Positions 1 to 9,732 of a stretch of DNA of 64,000 bases are shown in pieces (position 1 is the stretch's first letter; the number at the start of each line of letters is the position of its first letter). The notes under the pieces are model-generated. The model was given only the letters and a program-made list of their open reading frames with translations. It was not told the origin of the DNA and did no database searches. Origin of the DNA: Mariprofundus sp. EBB-1 (GTDB lineage Bacteria; Pseudomonadota; Zetaproteobacteria; Mariprofundales; Mariprofundaceae); the NCBI RefSeq assembly GCF_003665155.1, contig NZ_RCFQ01000004.1, positions 1 to 64,000 on the forward strand, in the 5' to 3' direction. A program made the position numbers and the translations under genes.

Positions 1-587
1 ATTAAAAATGGCTATTCTTTCCGTCATATAGCTCTGCTTTTCGAGAGATAACACGAACTATATTTATATGGTTTTGCGCACTCTAAATCTACTCACCTCT
101 TATGATAACAAGCATAAACTATTGATATTAAATAATTATTCACTTTTTCTCTGATTTCTTATCATCTCACCCATCTGATTATGCATTAAGCCCCTACTTT
201 CACTCTCATACCAACACTTAATTTATAACAATTTCTTAGCTTACAGATGATGAATGCACACGCTTTCTCCATAAGTTTACTTTTTTAATCATGCCAATGT
301 CGAGCAACTTGCTCTCGTTGGAAGTATTAATTCATTTGTCTATCCTTATCCTTCATTCCATTGCTAAAATAGAATCTTTAACAAGCTTACTGATTATGTA
401 TAGCCCTTGACTTTATTGTGCAGTAACTCAACTATCGACTATTGAGATTCCATAAAATAAACGTCTAGCTCATGAGACATTTCCTACACCAAGACTCAAC
501 TCACTAGCGTTTCTCTTACTGTTTATAGATATATATATGAAATAGTTAGAGGCAGGTAATTTTGAATTTCGCATCAAAAGGAAAACT
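1..587. other. gene-free AT-rich stretch
   Basis: No convincing reading frame is visible on either strand. The stretch is AT-rich with frequent stops in all frames. The only site I can support is the ribosome-binding sequence AAAGGAAA just before the gene starting at 588. It probably holds the promoter of that gene, but no clear promoter pair stands out. Confidence 0.5.
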
Positions 588-1151
588 ATGATTACTTGGA
601 TTGAAATCGTAAGTTGGACGGTTCTTTTGTCGAGCCTTGTGTTGAGTCTAGTCATTCTGATTGCAACAGTACGCGATCAAATCGTGATGTATTTAGACAA
701 AAAAGATTTTTGGCTATCCTTTTCACCATGGCTAGTTCTTTTTTTTGGACTTTCATCTCTGGTATCTATGCAGGAACCAGGAAGCGAAGTGAATTATCAA
801 AACTTATCAATGGTTCAACAAAGTGTCTGGTATATTGAATGGATCGTGATTATTTTTTTATGCACTGCCACGACGTACTTAAGTATCAAATACAACCGCA
901 GTGTGATCATTGGTATTGTAGTATCTTTTTATAAGATAATTTTATCACTAGTAGTGGTAATAGGTGTCCTAGGTCAATTATCAATAATATTTAATCGTAA
1001 ATCTAGCTTACTTCAACAAAGTAAGGCGGCGCTTATTTTTGCCTTGTTATCGACTATCCGGGATGAGCTTATTAATGGTAAACAAGTATATGCAGAAAAA
1101 TCCTGGAAGTTTCCACAACCTATAAAAATAACGTTAAATAAACTTGAGTAG
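588..1151 (+). CDS. hypothetical integral membrane protein (187 aa)
   Basis: I do not recognise the family. The protein has four likely membrane segments: about residues 7-27, a short one near 43-60, one near 82-100 and one near 106-130. A charged C-terminal tail of about 50 residues follows, probably cytoplasmic. The start is supported by AAAGGAAA seven bases upstream of the ATG. It stands alone, divergent from nothing and convergent with coaD. Its AT-rich composition differs from the housekeeping genes that follow, so it may be accessory. No catalytic motif is visible, so no function is assigned. Confidence 0.6.
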   Translation: MITWIEIVSWTVLLSSLVLSLVILIATVRDQIVMYLDKKDFWLSFSPWLVLFFGLSSLVSMQEPGSEVNYQNLSMVQQSVWYIEWIVIIFLCTATTYLSIKYNRSVIIGIVVSFYKIILSLVVVIGVLGQLSIIFNRKSSLLQQSKAALIFALLSTIRDELINGKQVYAEKSWKFPQPIKITLNKLE

Positions 1152-1297
1152 TCGGAACCTGACTTTGATATTTTCGACGCTTTGAAATTGCTCCAAGCTG
1201 GAAAAATTAAATTATACAACAAGTATGATATAGGGACTGACTCCCACAGGATAAAAACTTTTCTTACCGTCTTGGCTATAAATTTCCGCTCAAAACA

Positions 1298-1777
1298 TTA
1301 TTCATGGTTTTTGGCCAGGTATGGAATCACTACAGGTGGAACCAATTCGGAAACATCGCCACCCATACTAGAAATCTCTCGGATGAATCGGGATGAGACG
1401 AAGGTGTAATCTTCACGAGCCATGACAAATACTGTTTCGATGCGCTCATCGAGTCGGCGATTCATCGTTGCCATCTGAAACTCATATTCAAAATCGGATG
1501 CTGCTCGCAGACCGCGCAGTAGCGCTGTGCCCTGATGTTCATGGGCCAGATCAACCAACAGACCAGAGAATCGTACGGCCTCGACATGCTCCTCATCCTT
1601 AAATGTTTCGCGCACCATCTTCAATCGTGTCTCAACATCGAACATCGGACCCTTACCCGGATTATCGGCAACACCGATCACTACACGATCAAACATTTTC
1701 AATCCGCGTCTAGCCACATCAACATGACCCAATGTAATCGGATCAAAGGTGCCTGGATAAATTGCTGTACGCTTCAT
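1298..1777 (-). CDS. coaD: phosphopantetheine adenylyltransferase
   Basis: CoaD transfers AMP from ATP to 4'-phosphopantetheine, giving dephospho-CoA in the fourth step of coenzyme A synthesis in the cytoplasm. The N-terminus has the nucleotidyltransferase signature GTFDPITLGH at residues 9-18. The family sequence GLRAASDFEYEFQMATMNR lies mid-protein, and the SSRFIREISSMGGD segment lies near residue 130. The length of 159 residues is typical. GGAG lies just upstream of the ATG. The gene is last in the leftward series after mtnA, with a small hairpin in the intervening gap. Confidence 0.96.
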   Translation of the reverse strand: MKRTAIYPGTFDPITLGHVDVARRGLKMFDRVVIGVADNPGKGPMFDVETRLKMVRETFKDEEHVEAVRFSGLLVDLAHEHQGTALLRGLRAASDFEYEFQMATMNRRLDERIETVFVMAREDYTFVSSRFIREISSMGGDVSELVPPVVIPYLAKNHE

Positions 1778-1814
1778 GAGTACTCCATATCAATATTCAT
1801 CATCTGGCATTTAA

Positions 1815-1841
1815 GGAAGCGCTGTTTTAATCAGCGTTTCC
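1815..1841. repeat. hairpin with motif shared at 61.9 kb
   Basis: A 10-bp stem (one G-T pair) with a 7-base loop lies between mtnA and coaD. The bottom-strand arm GGAAACGCTGATTA also occurs at about 61901-61914, preceded by TTAA at both places. This suggests a short dispersed hairpin element. It could also act as a weak terminator or RNA processing site in the mtnA-coaD transcript. There is no T-run. Confidence 0.45.
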
Positions 1842-1923
1842 ATTCAGCTTATGGATGGGCTGCCAATCCGACCACATAAATTGCGAACTGATTCTTGGCA
1901 GGATGCCATGAATCAGGATCTTA

Positions 1924-2940
1924 TCAAACTGACCAGAGACCGTTCTCGCTTACAATACCTGTAAGGTTGGCACTGGGTGTGACATCAAATGCGGGGTTAT
2001 TAGCTCGCACACCGGCAGCCGCAATCCGGACATCGTGCAACTCTCCTGCTTCGTTCATTCCATCCATGCGACAGATCTCATCATCATCACGTTGTTCAAT
2101 CGGAATATCTTTTCCCGTTAGACAGGCTGTATCAAAGGTTGAACTTGGTGCTGCAACATACATCGGTACACCATGTTCTTTCGCTGCCAGTGACAATGCA
2201 TAGGTGCCAATCTTATTGGCTACATCGCCATTAGCCGCAATGCGATCTGCACCAACAACGATCGCATCCACCTTACCCTGTGCCATCATCCACGCCGCCG
2301 CTCCATCAGCCTGAATGCGACAATCAATACCTTCCTGATTTAATTCCCAGGCAGTCAAACGCGCACCTTGCAGGCGCGGTCTCGTTTCATCCACCCAGAC
2401 GAATGGGCTCTCTCCCGCTTTCGCCAACTGATAAATACCTGATGTTGCAGTGCCCCAATCAACAGCCGCGAGCCATCCGGCATTACAATGGGTGAGAATA
2501 CGGCGCTCACCTACTGCCAACAGGTCAGCCATCGTTTGACCCATGCGCTGATTTGCAGCCACCTCTGCATCGGCATAGGCCTGAGCGCGTTCTATCATTT
2601 GAGCAGCAGTCGGACTCTCTTCAGCACAGTTTTGCATGGTGTCACAGGCATGAAAAAGATTGATCGCTGTCGGACGTGTTGCACGAAAACGTGGTAACCA
2701 ATGCGTGAAGAATCCTTGTTCATCTTCCTGCCAAGCCAGCGCCAAGCCATAAGCTGCAGTCGCTCCAATTGATGGTGCGCCACGCACTTGCATGGATTCA
2801 ATGGCAATAGCCACATCTTCCGGTTTACGACTACTAACTTGCTTAAATTGATGCGGCAATAATCGTTGTTCAATCCACTCAACAGATTCCGATTCTCCAT
2901 GCCAACACACAGCTCGGCACGACTTACCATTTACCCGCAT
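1924..2940 (-). CDS. mtnA: methylthioribose-1-phosphate isomerase
   Basis: MtnA isomerises 5-methylthioribose-1-phosphate to 5-methylthioribulose-1-phosphate in methionine salvage. The substrate-binding RGAPSIG lies at residues 53-59, the catalytic cysteine is C152 in LTHCNAGWLA, and the catalytic aspartate is D232 in GADRIAANGD. The protein has 338 residues, close to the usual length, and keeps the eIF2B-alpha-like fold signature near NKIGTY. AGGGG precedes the ATG. It lies between parB and coaD with no other methionine-salvage gene in the window, so the rest of the pathway must be elsewhere. Confidence 0.95.
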   Translation of the reverse strand: MRVNGKSCRAVCWHGESESVEWIEQRLLPHQFKQVSSRKPEDVAIAIESMQVRGAPSIGATAAYGLALAWQEDEQGFFTHWLPRFRATRPTAINLFHACDTMQNCAEESPTAAQMIERAQAYADAEVAANQRMGQTMADLLAVGERRILTHCNAGWLAAVDWGTATSGIYQLAKAGESPFVWVDETRPRLQGARLTAWELNQEGIDCRIQADGAAAWMMAQGKVDAIVVGADRIAANGDVANKIGTYALSLAAKEHGVPMYVAAPSSTFDTACLTGKDIPIEQRDDDEICRMDGMNEAGELHDVRIAAAGVRANNPAFDVTPSANLTGIVSENGLWSV

Positions 2941-2979
2941 ACGAAACCCCTGGTAATTTTCTATTCATTCTTTTCGAGA

Positions 2980-3831
2980 CTATTCTGAGCGCAGTCTTCT
3001 TAACACACCATCAAGTTCAGCAGCCTGGGTGTAAGCAATACGCATTTCACCAGCTCCATTCTTCTTGCAACAAATCTGTATAGGTAATCCTAGTGTTCGG
3101 GTCAACTCTTCCTGCAATGCTATTACATCAGCATCCACTACTTTTTCTTTTGTTATTGTCGGTGCTTTGGCTGCTTTTTTTGCCTCTTGCTCCATTTGGC
3201 GAGCACTCCAACCATGATCAACACACATGCGCGCGAGACGCTCTGCCGTGTCTGTTGGCAAGCCCACCAATGGACGGGCCTGCCCCATACTTAACTGACG
3301 TAAGCCGATCATAGTCTGTATAAGGTCAGAGAGTTGTAGCAGACGAATCAAGTTACTGACCTGAACTCGAGACACTCCAACTTTTTCAGCAACTTGTTGC
3401 TGCGTACAACCAAATTCACTGATCAAGCGCTGGTATGCAGCAGCAGATTCAATGGAAGTTAAATCATCACGTTGTTCATTTTCAACAATCGCTAATTCTA
3501 ATGCTTGCAGATCACTAACATGTCGAACAACGGCTGGAATCTCTGTAAGACCAGCTGCCTGTGATGCTCTCCAACGGCGTTCACCCGCAATCAGTTCATA
3601 CCCATCACCCAGAGGACGCAATAAAACCGGCATCAATACACCATCCCGTCTAATTGAATCCGTTAATAAATTCAGCTCATCAGAAGAGAAATTTGTTCTC
3701 GGTTGATAACTATTGGGTTGAATTTTTGATATCAGAATTTGTGAAGACTGTCGCATCACTTCAGGTGTAGGTGTATCTCCCAATAGCGCATTCAGGCCAC
3801 GCCCCAGCCCACGATTTTTGATCACTGCCAT
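2980..3831 (-). CDS. parB: chromosome partitioning protein ParB
   Basis: ParB is the CTP-dependent clamp that loads at parS and marks the origin for segregation. The CTP-binding GERRWRA lies at about residues 83-89, ENEQRDDL at 117-124, and a helix-turn-helix at about 142-165 (TQQQVAEKVGVSRVQVSNLI). A C-terminal dimerisation region follows. I prefer the ATG at 3831, because GGAGGAGGGG lies immediately before it; a GTG five codons upstream (3846) overlaps that site. The gene is 31 bases downstream of parA in the same transcript. Three matching parS sites in the window support the role. Confidence 0.96.
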   Translation of the reverse strand: MAVIKNRGLGRGLNALLGDTPTPEVMRQSSQILISKIQPNSYQPRTNFSSDELNLLTDSIRRDGVLMPVLLRPLGDGYELIAGERRWRASQAAGLTEIPAVVRHVSDLQALELAIVENEQRDDLTSIESAAAYQRLISEFGCTQQQVAEKVGVSRVQVSNLIRLLQLSDLIQTMIGLRQLSMGQARPLVGLPTDTAERLARMCVDHGWSARQMEQEAKKAAKAPTITKEKVVDADVIALQEELTRTLGLPIQICCKKNGAGEMRIAYTQAAELDGVLRRLRSE

Positions 3832-3862
3832 AATCCCCTCCTCCACTCAAACCATTCTTTAA

Positions 3863-4672
3863 TCAGGTCACTACTTTTCTGCGATGAATAAATTCACGCG
3901 CAACAGACAAATAGGCCTGCGCACCTTTTGAACGCACATCATGATACATCACAGGAACACCATAACTCGGCGCTTCAGACAAACGTACATTTCTCGGAAT
4001 GACTTCGTTATAGACCTGAGAGCCGAAATACTCTCTGACATCCTGCTCGACTAGCATGGACAGTTTGTTGCGACGATCCACCATCGTTAACAGCACTCCT
4101 TCAATACTCAAAGCCTTATTCAATGCCTGCCGTACACGACGAATGGAATCCAATAACTGAGTAAGTCCTTCCATTGCATAAAACTCTGTCTGCAACGTGA
4201 CCATTACTTCATCTGCTGCTGTTAAAGCATTTACTGTTAACAAGCTCAATGCAGGTGGGCAATCAATAAAGACATAATCAAATGGTTCGCCTTGGTAGGA
4301 AGAAAAAGCCTCATTCAAGCGAGACTCTCGGGCCATTTCATTAACCAACTCAATCTCAGCACCAGCCAAATCCATGCTAGCAGGTAATAGCCACAGGCGT
4401 TCACACTCTGTTTGAATAATACTTTCACTCAATACAGCATCACCCATCAACACATCATAGGTACCTGTAGTTACATTACTTTGATCCGTTCCAAGCCCAG
4501 AAGTTGTGTTACCTTGAGGATCTAAATCTATAAGTAGAACCCGATGATCAAGGGCTGCAAGTGATGCAGCCAAATTGATACTGGTTGTAGTTTTACCTAC
4601 TCCCCCCTTCTGATTTGCAATGGCAGTAACCGGCCCCATTCCTTGATGTTTCACGTGAAACCTCCCTGTCAT
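3863..4672 (-). CDS. parA: chromosome partitioning ATPase ParA
   Basis: ParA is the deviant Walker ATPase that moves ParB-bound origins. KGGVGKTT lies at about residues 22-29 with both lysines of the ParA type, LLIDLDPQGN at about 47-55 and VFIDCPP further on. The chosen ATG lies one base after the rsmG stop, suggesting translational coupling. An alternative ATG at 4639 would start at MGPVTAIANQKGG. The first residues FHVKH are encoded by a parS site, so the choice of start decides whether parS is coding or leader sequence. Length 269 residues is normal. Confidence 0.95.
   Translation of the reverse strand: MTGRFHVKHQGMGPVTAIANQKGGVGKTTTSINLAASLAALDHRVLLIDLDPQGNTTSGLGTDQSNVTTGTYDVLMGDAVLSESIIQTECERLWLLPASMDLAGAEIELVNEMARESRLNEAFSSYQGEPFDYVFIDCPPALSLLTVNALTAADEVMVTLQTEFYAMEGLTQLLDSIRRVRQALNKALSIEGVLLTMVDRRNKLSMLVEQDVREYFGSQVYNEVIPRNVRLSEAPSYGVPVMYHDVRSKGAQAYLSVAREFIHRRKVVT
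4647..4662. promoter_or_regulatory. parS site 1, within the parA start
   Basis: TGTTTCACGTGAAACC matches the canonical 16-base parS (TGTTTCACGTGAAACA) at 15 of 16 positions, with the full 14-base palindromic core. ParB should load here. It overlaps codons 4-9 of parA, which encode RFHVKH. Confidence 0.95.
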
Positions 4673-4673
4673 T

Positions 4674-5225
4674 TCAACAAAACCGATAACAGCGAATCAA
4701 TTGATTTTCATCTGTCCAATTATCTACATTCACTGAATATTCAGCTGTCATTTCCCAACCCTCTACATGAACAGGAGGGTGAGCTCGGGGTACGGGCAGT
4801 ACAGCAATTGCCCCATCATTTACATGACCGGTGAACATTTTTAGAAGCATCGCCTCGTCAGCAACAGCTCGCGCCACACACACATCAATGTTCAGTGATG
4901 GTAAGTCATTAATATCAGCATCATACACTTCTGCATTCAATTTCAATTTTCTTACCACATGCCTCAAAAATTCGGCACGTTTTTTTCTACGCTCCACCAA
5001 CACACCAGTGAGTCCTGGCTTAGCCGCCAACAGTGGAATCCCAGGCACCCCCATACCACTACCGACATCCAGCACTCGTCCTTGATCAGGCATCATATCC
5101 ACCATCGCCAGTGAAGGACGAATGAATCTAGCATGGAAAATATCTCCATCTTTTACTGATGTTAAATTCAGAGCCAATCGGAACTTGAGCACCTCTTGAA
5201 CATAAGCATCACATAAATCAGGCAT
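4674..5225 (-). CDS. rsmG: 16S rRNA (guanine-527-N7) methyltransferase RsmG
   Basis: RsmG methylates G527 of 16S rRNA using S-adenosylmethionine. The SAM-binding motif [16 protein letters not shown] lies at residues 53-68, followed by the basic [12 protein letters not shown] segment typical of GidB. At 183 residues it is slightly shorter than the E. coli protein, mostly at the N-terminus. It overlaps the end of mnmG by 8 bases and is followed by parA after one base, so mnmG-rsmG-parA-parB is a tight operon, the classical origin-proximal order. Confidence 0.95.
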   Translation of the reverse strand: MPDLCDAYVQEVLKFRLALNLTSVKDGDIFHARFIRPSLAMVDMMPDQGRVLDVGSGMGVPGIPLLAAKPGLTGVLVERRKKRAEFLRHVVRKLKLNAEVYDADINDLPSLNIDVCVARAVADEAMLLKMFTGHVNDGAIAVLPVPRAHPPVHVEGWEMTAEYSVNVDNWTDENQLIRCYRFC

Positions 5226-7098
5226 TTCGACTCTTCCTCAAATACAACATTAAACTACTAATCGCTGCCGGAGTAATGCCAGTCATGCGTGACGCATGTC
5301 CAAGTGTTCTTGGTTCACCAGCAGTCAAACGCTGAGCACATTCAATACTAATACCTTTTATTGCGCTGTAATCCACGCCTTCGGGTATAGACATACCCTC
5401 CAGCAAACGGAATCGATCAACTTCATCCTGTTGTTTATCGAGGTAACCATCATAATGAATAAGTGATAATAATGTCTTCACTTCACGATTATCTAGATCC
5501 TGATAACCATCAAGCAATTTTATAGCCTGCAAAGGTTTCACATCCGAACGATGCGCATAAGCTACAACACTCATCGGTTGCGATGGTGACGGCAGATCCA
5601 GTTCCGATAATTTCTCTTTCCATGCAACACCGGTGCCGATTGTTGTGGAGCGGGCAATTTCTAAGCCCGTTGCCAACCGCTCCTTACTCATTTCATATTT
5701 ACGAATGCGGTCCAAATCGTACAAACCAAGTTGGATTGCCGCATCACCCAATCGTAAGAATGCATTATCTTCCCGCAATTGAAGCCTGAACTCTGCACGC
5801 GAGGTAAACATACGGTAGGGCTCAGTAATTCCCTTTGTAACCAGATCATCTACCATCACGCCGATATATGCTTCTGAGCGATTAGGCACCCACGACTCTA
5901 GATCGTTAGCACGAGCTGCCGCATTGATGCCCGCCAGAACGCCTTGTGCAGCAGCTTCTTCATAACCAGTTGTGCCATTGATTTGCCCTGCATGAAACAG
6001 ACCAGAGACTTTTTTCGTCTCAAATGTTGGCTTCAATTCAGTTGGGTCTACATAATCATATTCAATGGCATAGCCTGGGCGAATAATAATTGCTTGTTCC
6101 AAACCCTCTATACTACGAATAAATTTCCACTGAACATCGACAGGCAAGGAAGTTGAAATGCCATTTGGGTACACCTCATTATGATTTCTTCCTTCTGGTT
6201 CAAGAAATATCTGATGACTATTTTTATCTGCAAATCGCACAACTTTATCTTCAATGCTTGGACAATAGCGCGGTCCAGTGCTTTCAATTTTGCCAGAATA
6301 CATTGGAGAGTGTTGTAGGTTTGCACGTATAATATCATGCCCTGCTTCACTCGTTCTGGTGATGGCACATGGAACCTGGTCCTGTATTACTGCACTATGC
6401 TTTGTTGAAAAAGGCAACATATCCACTTCACCGGGTTGTGATAACAGATCATCCCAGCGAATGCTTTTTTTATCCAACCGGGGAGGAGTCCCTGTTTTCA
6501 GACGCCCAAGTTTCAGTTCCCTCTGATATAATTCATCAGTCAAACCATGCACTGCAGAATCGCCAGCACGTCCCGCCGGAATCGTTTTATTTCCAACATG
6601 TATCAATCCACCAAGAAATGTGCCGGTTGTTAACACTACTGCTCTTGCCATATGACGAACTGCAAATTCATCGACGACACCACAAACCTTATCCCCTTCA
6701 AACAACAACTCGGAAATAGTACCCTGATGCAAATGTATGTTTGGATGCTGATCCAGCAGCCCTCGCATGACCATGTGATAAATCGTCCTGTCACATTGCG
6801 CTCTAGTCGCCTGAACAGCAGGACCTTTTTTCCGGTTCAATACCCGGTACTGCAATGCTGCTTTATCTGCAGCAATCCCCATTAAACCTGAAAGCGCATC
6901 AACCTCATGAACAAGGTGCCCTTTACCAATGCCACCAATAGCCGGATTGCATGACATTTTTGCAATCGTATCAAGGTTTTGGCTAATCAGGCGCACCTGT
7001 GCACCACGGCCGGCAGCACTCCATGCTGCTTCACAACCGGCATGGCCAGCGCCTACAACAATCACATCAACGTCATCAGGGTGTTTCACGTGAAACAA
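5218..7098 (-). CDS. mnmG: tRNA uridine-34 modification enzyme MnmG (GidA)
   Basis: MnmG is the FAD enzyme that acts with MnmE to install carboxymethylaminomethyl groups at wobble uridine of tRNAs. The dinucleotide-binding [11 protein letters not shown] lies near residues 15-25, and family blocks such as [14 protein letters not shown] and [18 protein letters not shown] are present. Its 626 residues are full length. The TTG at 7098 is taken as start because it reads MFHVKH; a GTG three codons later is equally possible. GGAG lies close upstream but is badly spaced for either. The start region is itself a perfect parS site. The partner mnmE lies one gene upstream. Confidence 0.95.
   Translation of the reverse strand: MFHVKHPDDVDVIVVGAGHAGCEAAWSAAGRGAQVRLISQNLDTIAKMSCNPAIGGIGKGHLVHEVDALSGLMGIAADKAALQYRVLNRKKGPAVQATRAQCDRTIYHMVMRGLLDQHPNIHLHQGTISELLFEGDKVCGVVDEFAVRHMARAVVLTTGTFLGGLIHVGNKTIPAGRAGDSAVHGLTDELYQRELKLGRLKTGTPPRLDKKSIRWDDLLSQPGEVDMLPFSTKHSAVIQDQVPCAITRTSEAGHDIIRANLQHSPMYSGKIESTGPRYCPSIEDKVVRFADKNSHQIFLEPEGRNHNEVYPNGISTSLPVDVQWKFIRSIEGLEQAIIIRPGYAIEYDYVDPTELKPTFETKKVSGLFHAGQINGTTGYEEAAAQGVLAGINAAARANDLESWVPNRSEAYIGVMVDDLVTKGITEPYRMFTSRAEFRLQLREDNAFLRLGDAAIQLGLYDLDRIRKYEMSKERLATGLEIARSTTIGTGVAWKEKLSELDLPSPSQPMSVVAYAHRSDVKPLQAIKLLDGYQDLDNREVKTLLSLIHYDGYLDKQQDEVDRFRLLEGMSIPEGVDYSAIKGISIECAQRLTAGEPRTLGHASRMTGITPAAISSLMLYLRKSRNA
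7082..7097. promoter_or_regulatory. parS site 2, perfect, at the mnmG start
   Basis: TGTTTCACGTGAAACA is identical to the canonical parS over all 16 bases. It spans the start of mnmG, encoding the FHVKH residues, about 6.7 kb from the centre of the origin region. Confidence 0.97.
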
Positions 7099-7211
7099 AT
7101 CTCCATTAATACCACACAGCTAAGATTGCAAAACAACCAAGGCTGATCAAAATCGCCCTATGTAGAATTCTAATTTCTTGCCGACAACGATAAGGCTTGG
7201 CTGAATGACTA

Positions 7212-7244
7212 GCAAATAAAAAGGGTAGCCATTGGCTACCCTTT
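7212..7244 (-). terminator. intrinsic terminator of prk
   Basis: A perfect 11-bp stem (AAAGGGTAGCC paired with GGCTACCCTTT) with a 3-base loop spans 7220-7244. On the bottom strand it is followed by TTTTTATTT. It lies 30 bases after the prk stop codon and separates prk from mnmG. Confidence 0.9.
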
Positions 7245-7274
7245 CATAAAACAAACAGAATTATCTGTCGTTTT

Positions 7275-8141
7275 TCATCTGTTTTTGCGTTTAGCTTCCA
7301 GTAATTCATGAACAATTGGAGAAAGAATCAACTCCATCGCTAATGAGAATTTAGATGAAGGAACAACCAGTGTGTTACGACGAGACATAAAAGAACCATT
7401 CAACATCGCCATCAACCATGGGAAATCAAGACCCCATTTTTCTGGTTTACGCACCCTAATTACCATCAAGCTCTCATCTGGTGTTGGCACATCGCGAGCA
7501 ATGAATGGGTTAGAAGTATCCACTAAAGGAACACGCTGGAAGTTAATATCAGTATTGGTGAATTGAGGCGTAATGAAATGTATATAGTCATGCATACGGG
7601 AAAGAATATTATCCACAACGGCTTCCTGAGAATAACCACGCATAGCCGTATCACGATGAATTTTCTGAATCCATTCCAGATTCACAACAGGTACTACACC
7701 CAACATTAGATCAACATAAGGACGCACTTCTTCTACACCACCATGAAGTCCTTCATAGAACAACAAGTCAGACCCTTCACCTACTTCACGCCAATCGGTA
7801 AATTTACCAGCATCAACGCCGTATATCTTCGCTTCTTCATCATCATGCACATACGTACGTGCATATCCACGACCAGTGCGCTGATAAGAGTCAAACAACT
7901 CAGCAATTTTATCGAATAAATTAGATTCATCAGAGAAGTGACTAAGACGTTTACCCGCCGCTTCAAATTCTTTCGCTTTAGCGCGGAATTCCATGCGGTC
8001 AAATTTATGGAAACAATCGCCTTCGATGATTGCAGGGGTAACCTGCTCACGTCTAAAGATATGCTCTAAAGCAATTTTAGCAGTGCTTGTACCTGCGCCG
8101 GAAGAACCGGTAACAGAAATAACTGGATATTTAGTTGACAT
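7275..8141 (-). CDS. prk: phosphoribulokinase (type I)
   Basis: Phosphoribulokinase makes ribulose-1,5-bisphosphate from ribulose-5-phosphate and ATP, the substrate-regenerating step of the Calvin cycle. The Walker A motif GSSGAGTST lies at residues 12-20, and conserved blocks EGDCFHKFDR and FYEGLHGG follow. The length of 288 residues and the short P-loop region fit the proteobacterial octameric type. GGAGAG lies upstream of the ATG and a strong terminator follows, so it is transcribed alone. No Rubisco gene is in the window. Its position between mnmE and mnmG is unusual. Confidence 0.96.
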   Translation of the reverse strand: MSTKYPVISVTGSSGAGTSTAKIALEHIFRREQVTPAIIEGDCFHKFDRMEFRAKAKEFEAAGKRLSHFSDESNLFDKIAELFDSYQRTGRGYARTYVHDDEEAKIYGVDAGKFTDWREVGEGSDLLFYEGLHGGVEEVRPYVDLMLGVVPVVNLEWIQKIHRDTAMRGYSQEAVVDNILSRMHDYIHFITPQFTNTDINFQRVPLVDTSNPFIARDVPTPDESLMVIRVRKPEKWGLDFPWLMAMLNGSFMSRRNTLVVPSSKFSLAMELILSPIVHELLEAKRKNR

Positions 8142-8331
8142 AATCTCTCCAAATAAGTTCTTTAAAAACAGGTAGTTAGAATGAATTATCTTAGACTTTT
8201 CCCCATTCCCTCGTGATTACTAACAAAAAGGATGGCCATTATGCCTTAAAACACAACTAACATTCAAGGAAAAGGGATATTTGATGAATGATATCGCAAG
8301 TCTCTGCTCAATATTTGAAAAATATGGTGTA

Positions 8332-9681
8332 CTATTTTCCGATACAAAACTCTGAAAATACGCGATCTAAAATATACTCAACATCACCAATACCAAGAAT
8401 GCTACCTAGCAGGCTCCAAGCTCGTCGCCACTCCATGGCCGTTAAATCCATATGTTCTTCATGATGAAGTGTATCCAGCCCCATCTGTAAATGAGCTACC
8501 GTCTGCTGTAAAATAAGCCTGTGACGTTCCCGTGTAACCAACAGACCATCATCCGCCAAATGGGTGTCTCCCAATTGCAAGGCAAGCGCATCAGTTAATG
8601 ATTCGAGATTACCGTCTTGTTTAATGCTTACATGCATAAAACGGTCTGGAATGTCATCATGCACTAAATCAATTTTATTCATGAGATAAATATCCACTTC
8701 ATCAGATATTTCCCATGTTTCAGGCCTGGAAGCATCAGCAACAAGGATAGTAGCATCAGCATGTTTTGCGGTTAATTTAGCCCGCCGAACACCCTCCTGC
8801 TCAACAAGGTCATCACTCACTCTCAATCCAGCCGTATCGGCAAGCCGAACAGGAATGCCATGCACCTCAAAATCAATCTCAAGCACATCGCGGGTAGTGC
8901 CGGGTATATCACTCACAATAGCTCTATCACGTCCTGATAAAGCATTAAGCAGACTCGACTTGCCAACATTAGGAGCCCCTATAATAGCAACTACAGCTCC
9001 ATCAAATAGACGCTCACCCAAAGTGGCCGTTGCCAGCAAGGCCTTGATTGGATCAAGCACATTCTCTTGCAACTGTTTGGCAATCTGTTCAAAAAAACGA
9101 TCCGGAATTTCTTCTTCTGGAAAATCGAGACTAGCTTCCAGGTGTGCAACTTCCCCGGTCAACTTCTGCATCAGATCTTCAATATGTTGCCCAAAAGCAC
9201 CTTGCAGCTGACGCTGAGCCTGTTTTCCTGCTCTTACTGTAGCTGCATCAATACAGGCAGCCACGGCCTCCGCTTGGGATAAATTAATTTTACCATTTTC
9301 AACGGCCCTGCGAGTAAATTCACCCGGTTCAGCTGGACAACAACCCAATTGATACAACCGTTCTAGCAGTGCACGTAATAATACAGGGCTACCATGCCCC
9401 TGAATTTCAACAACATCCTCACCCGTATACGAATGCGGATGTTGAAAATAAACGACTAAGCCGTGATCCAGAACATCACCTTGTTGATCAAGCCAATAGG
9501 TGAATGTTGCAAGTCTGGGTTCTAATGGCTCTTTTAATGTACTAATTTGCTGAATGATAGGCAGCGCATTCGGGCCCGAAATACGCACTATTCCAACACC
9601 ACCACGACCGGCAGGCGTAGCAATTGCAGCTATCGTTGTCTGCCTGCTTTGAGCTTGATGACTCATAGCCGATGACTGCAT
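8332..9681 (-). CDS. mnmE: tRNA modification GTPase MnmE
   Basis: MnmE is the GTPase partner of MnmG in wobble-uridine modification. An N-terminal tetrahydrofolate-binding domain (AIATPAGRGGVGIVRISG) is followed by a helical domain. The inserted G domain has GAPNVGKSSLLN near residue 235, DIPGTTRD, DTAG and NKID. The protein ends with the invariant FCIGK, whose cysteine is needed for modification. Its 449 residues are normal. It follows yidC by 51 bases in the rpmH-rnpA-yidD-yidC-mnmE series. A second ATG five codons in is possible. Confidence 0.96.
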   Translation of the reverse strand: MQSSAMSHQAQSRQTTIAAIATPAGRGGVGIVRISGPNALPIIQQISTLKEPLEPRLATFTYWLDQQGDVLDHGLVVYFQHPHSYTGEDVVEIQGHGSPVLLRALLERLYQLGCCPAEPGEFTRRAVENGKINLSQAEAVAACIDAATVRAGKQAQRQLQGAFGQHIEDLMQKLTGEVAHLEASLDFPEEEIPDRFFEQIAKQLQENVLDPIKALLATATLGERLFDGAVVAIIGAPNVGKSSLLNALSGRDRAIVSDIPGTTRDVLEIDFEVHGIPVRLADTAGLRVSDDLVEQEGVRRAKLTAKHADATILVADASRPETWEISDEVDIYLMNKIDLVHDDIPDRFMHVSIKQDGNLESLTDALALQLGDTHLADDGLLVTRERHRLILQQTVAHLQMGLDTLHHEEHMDLTAMEWRRAWSLLGSILGIGDVEYILDRVFSEFCIGK

Positions 9682-9732
9682 AAAAAGCCTACAAATGGAC
9701 TTTTTACAAGGTCATGAGAGAAAACTAGCCGA

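Noticed and set aside
6108-6368. 86-residue bottom-strand frame within mnmG
   Set aside because: It lies in another frame of a clear mnmG coding sequence and has no independent start signal; treated as a shadow frame.
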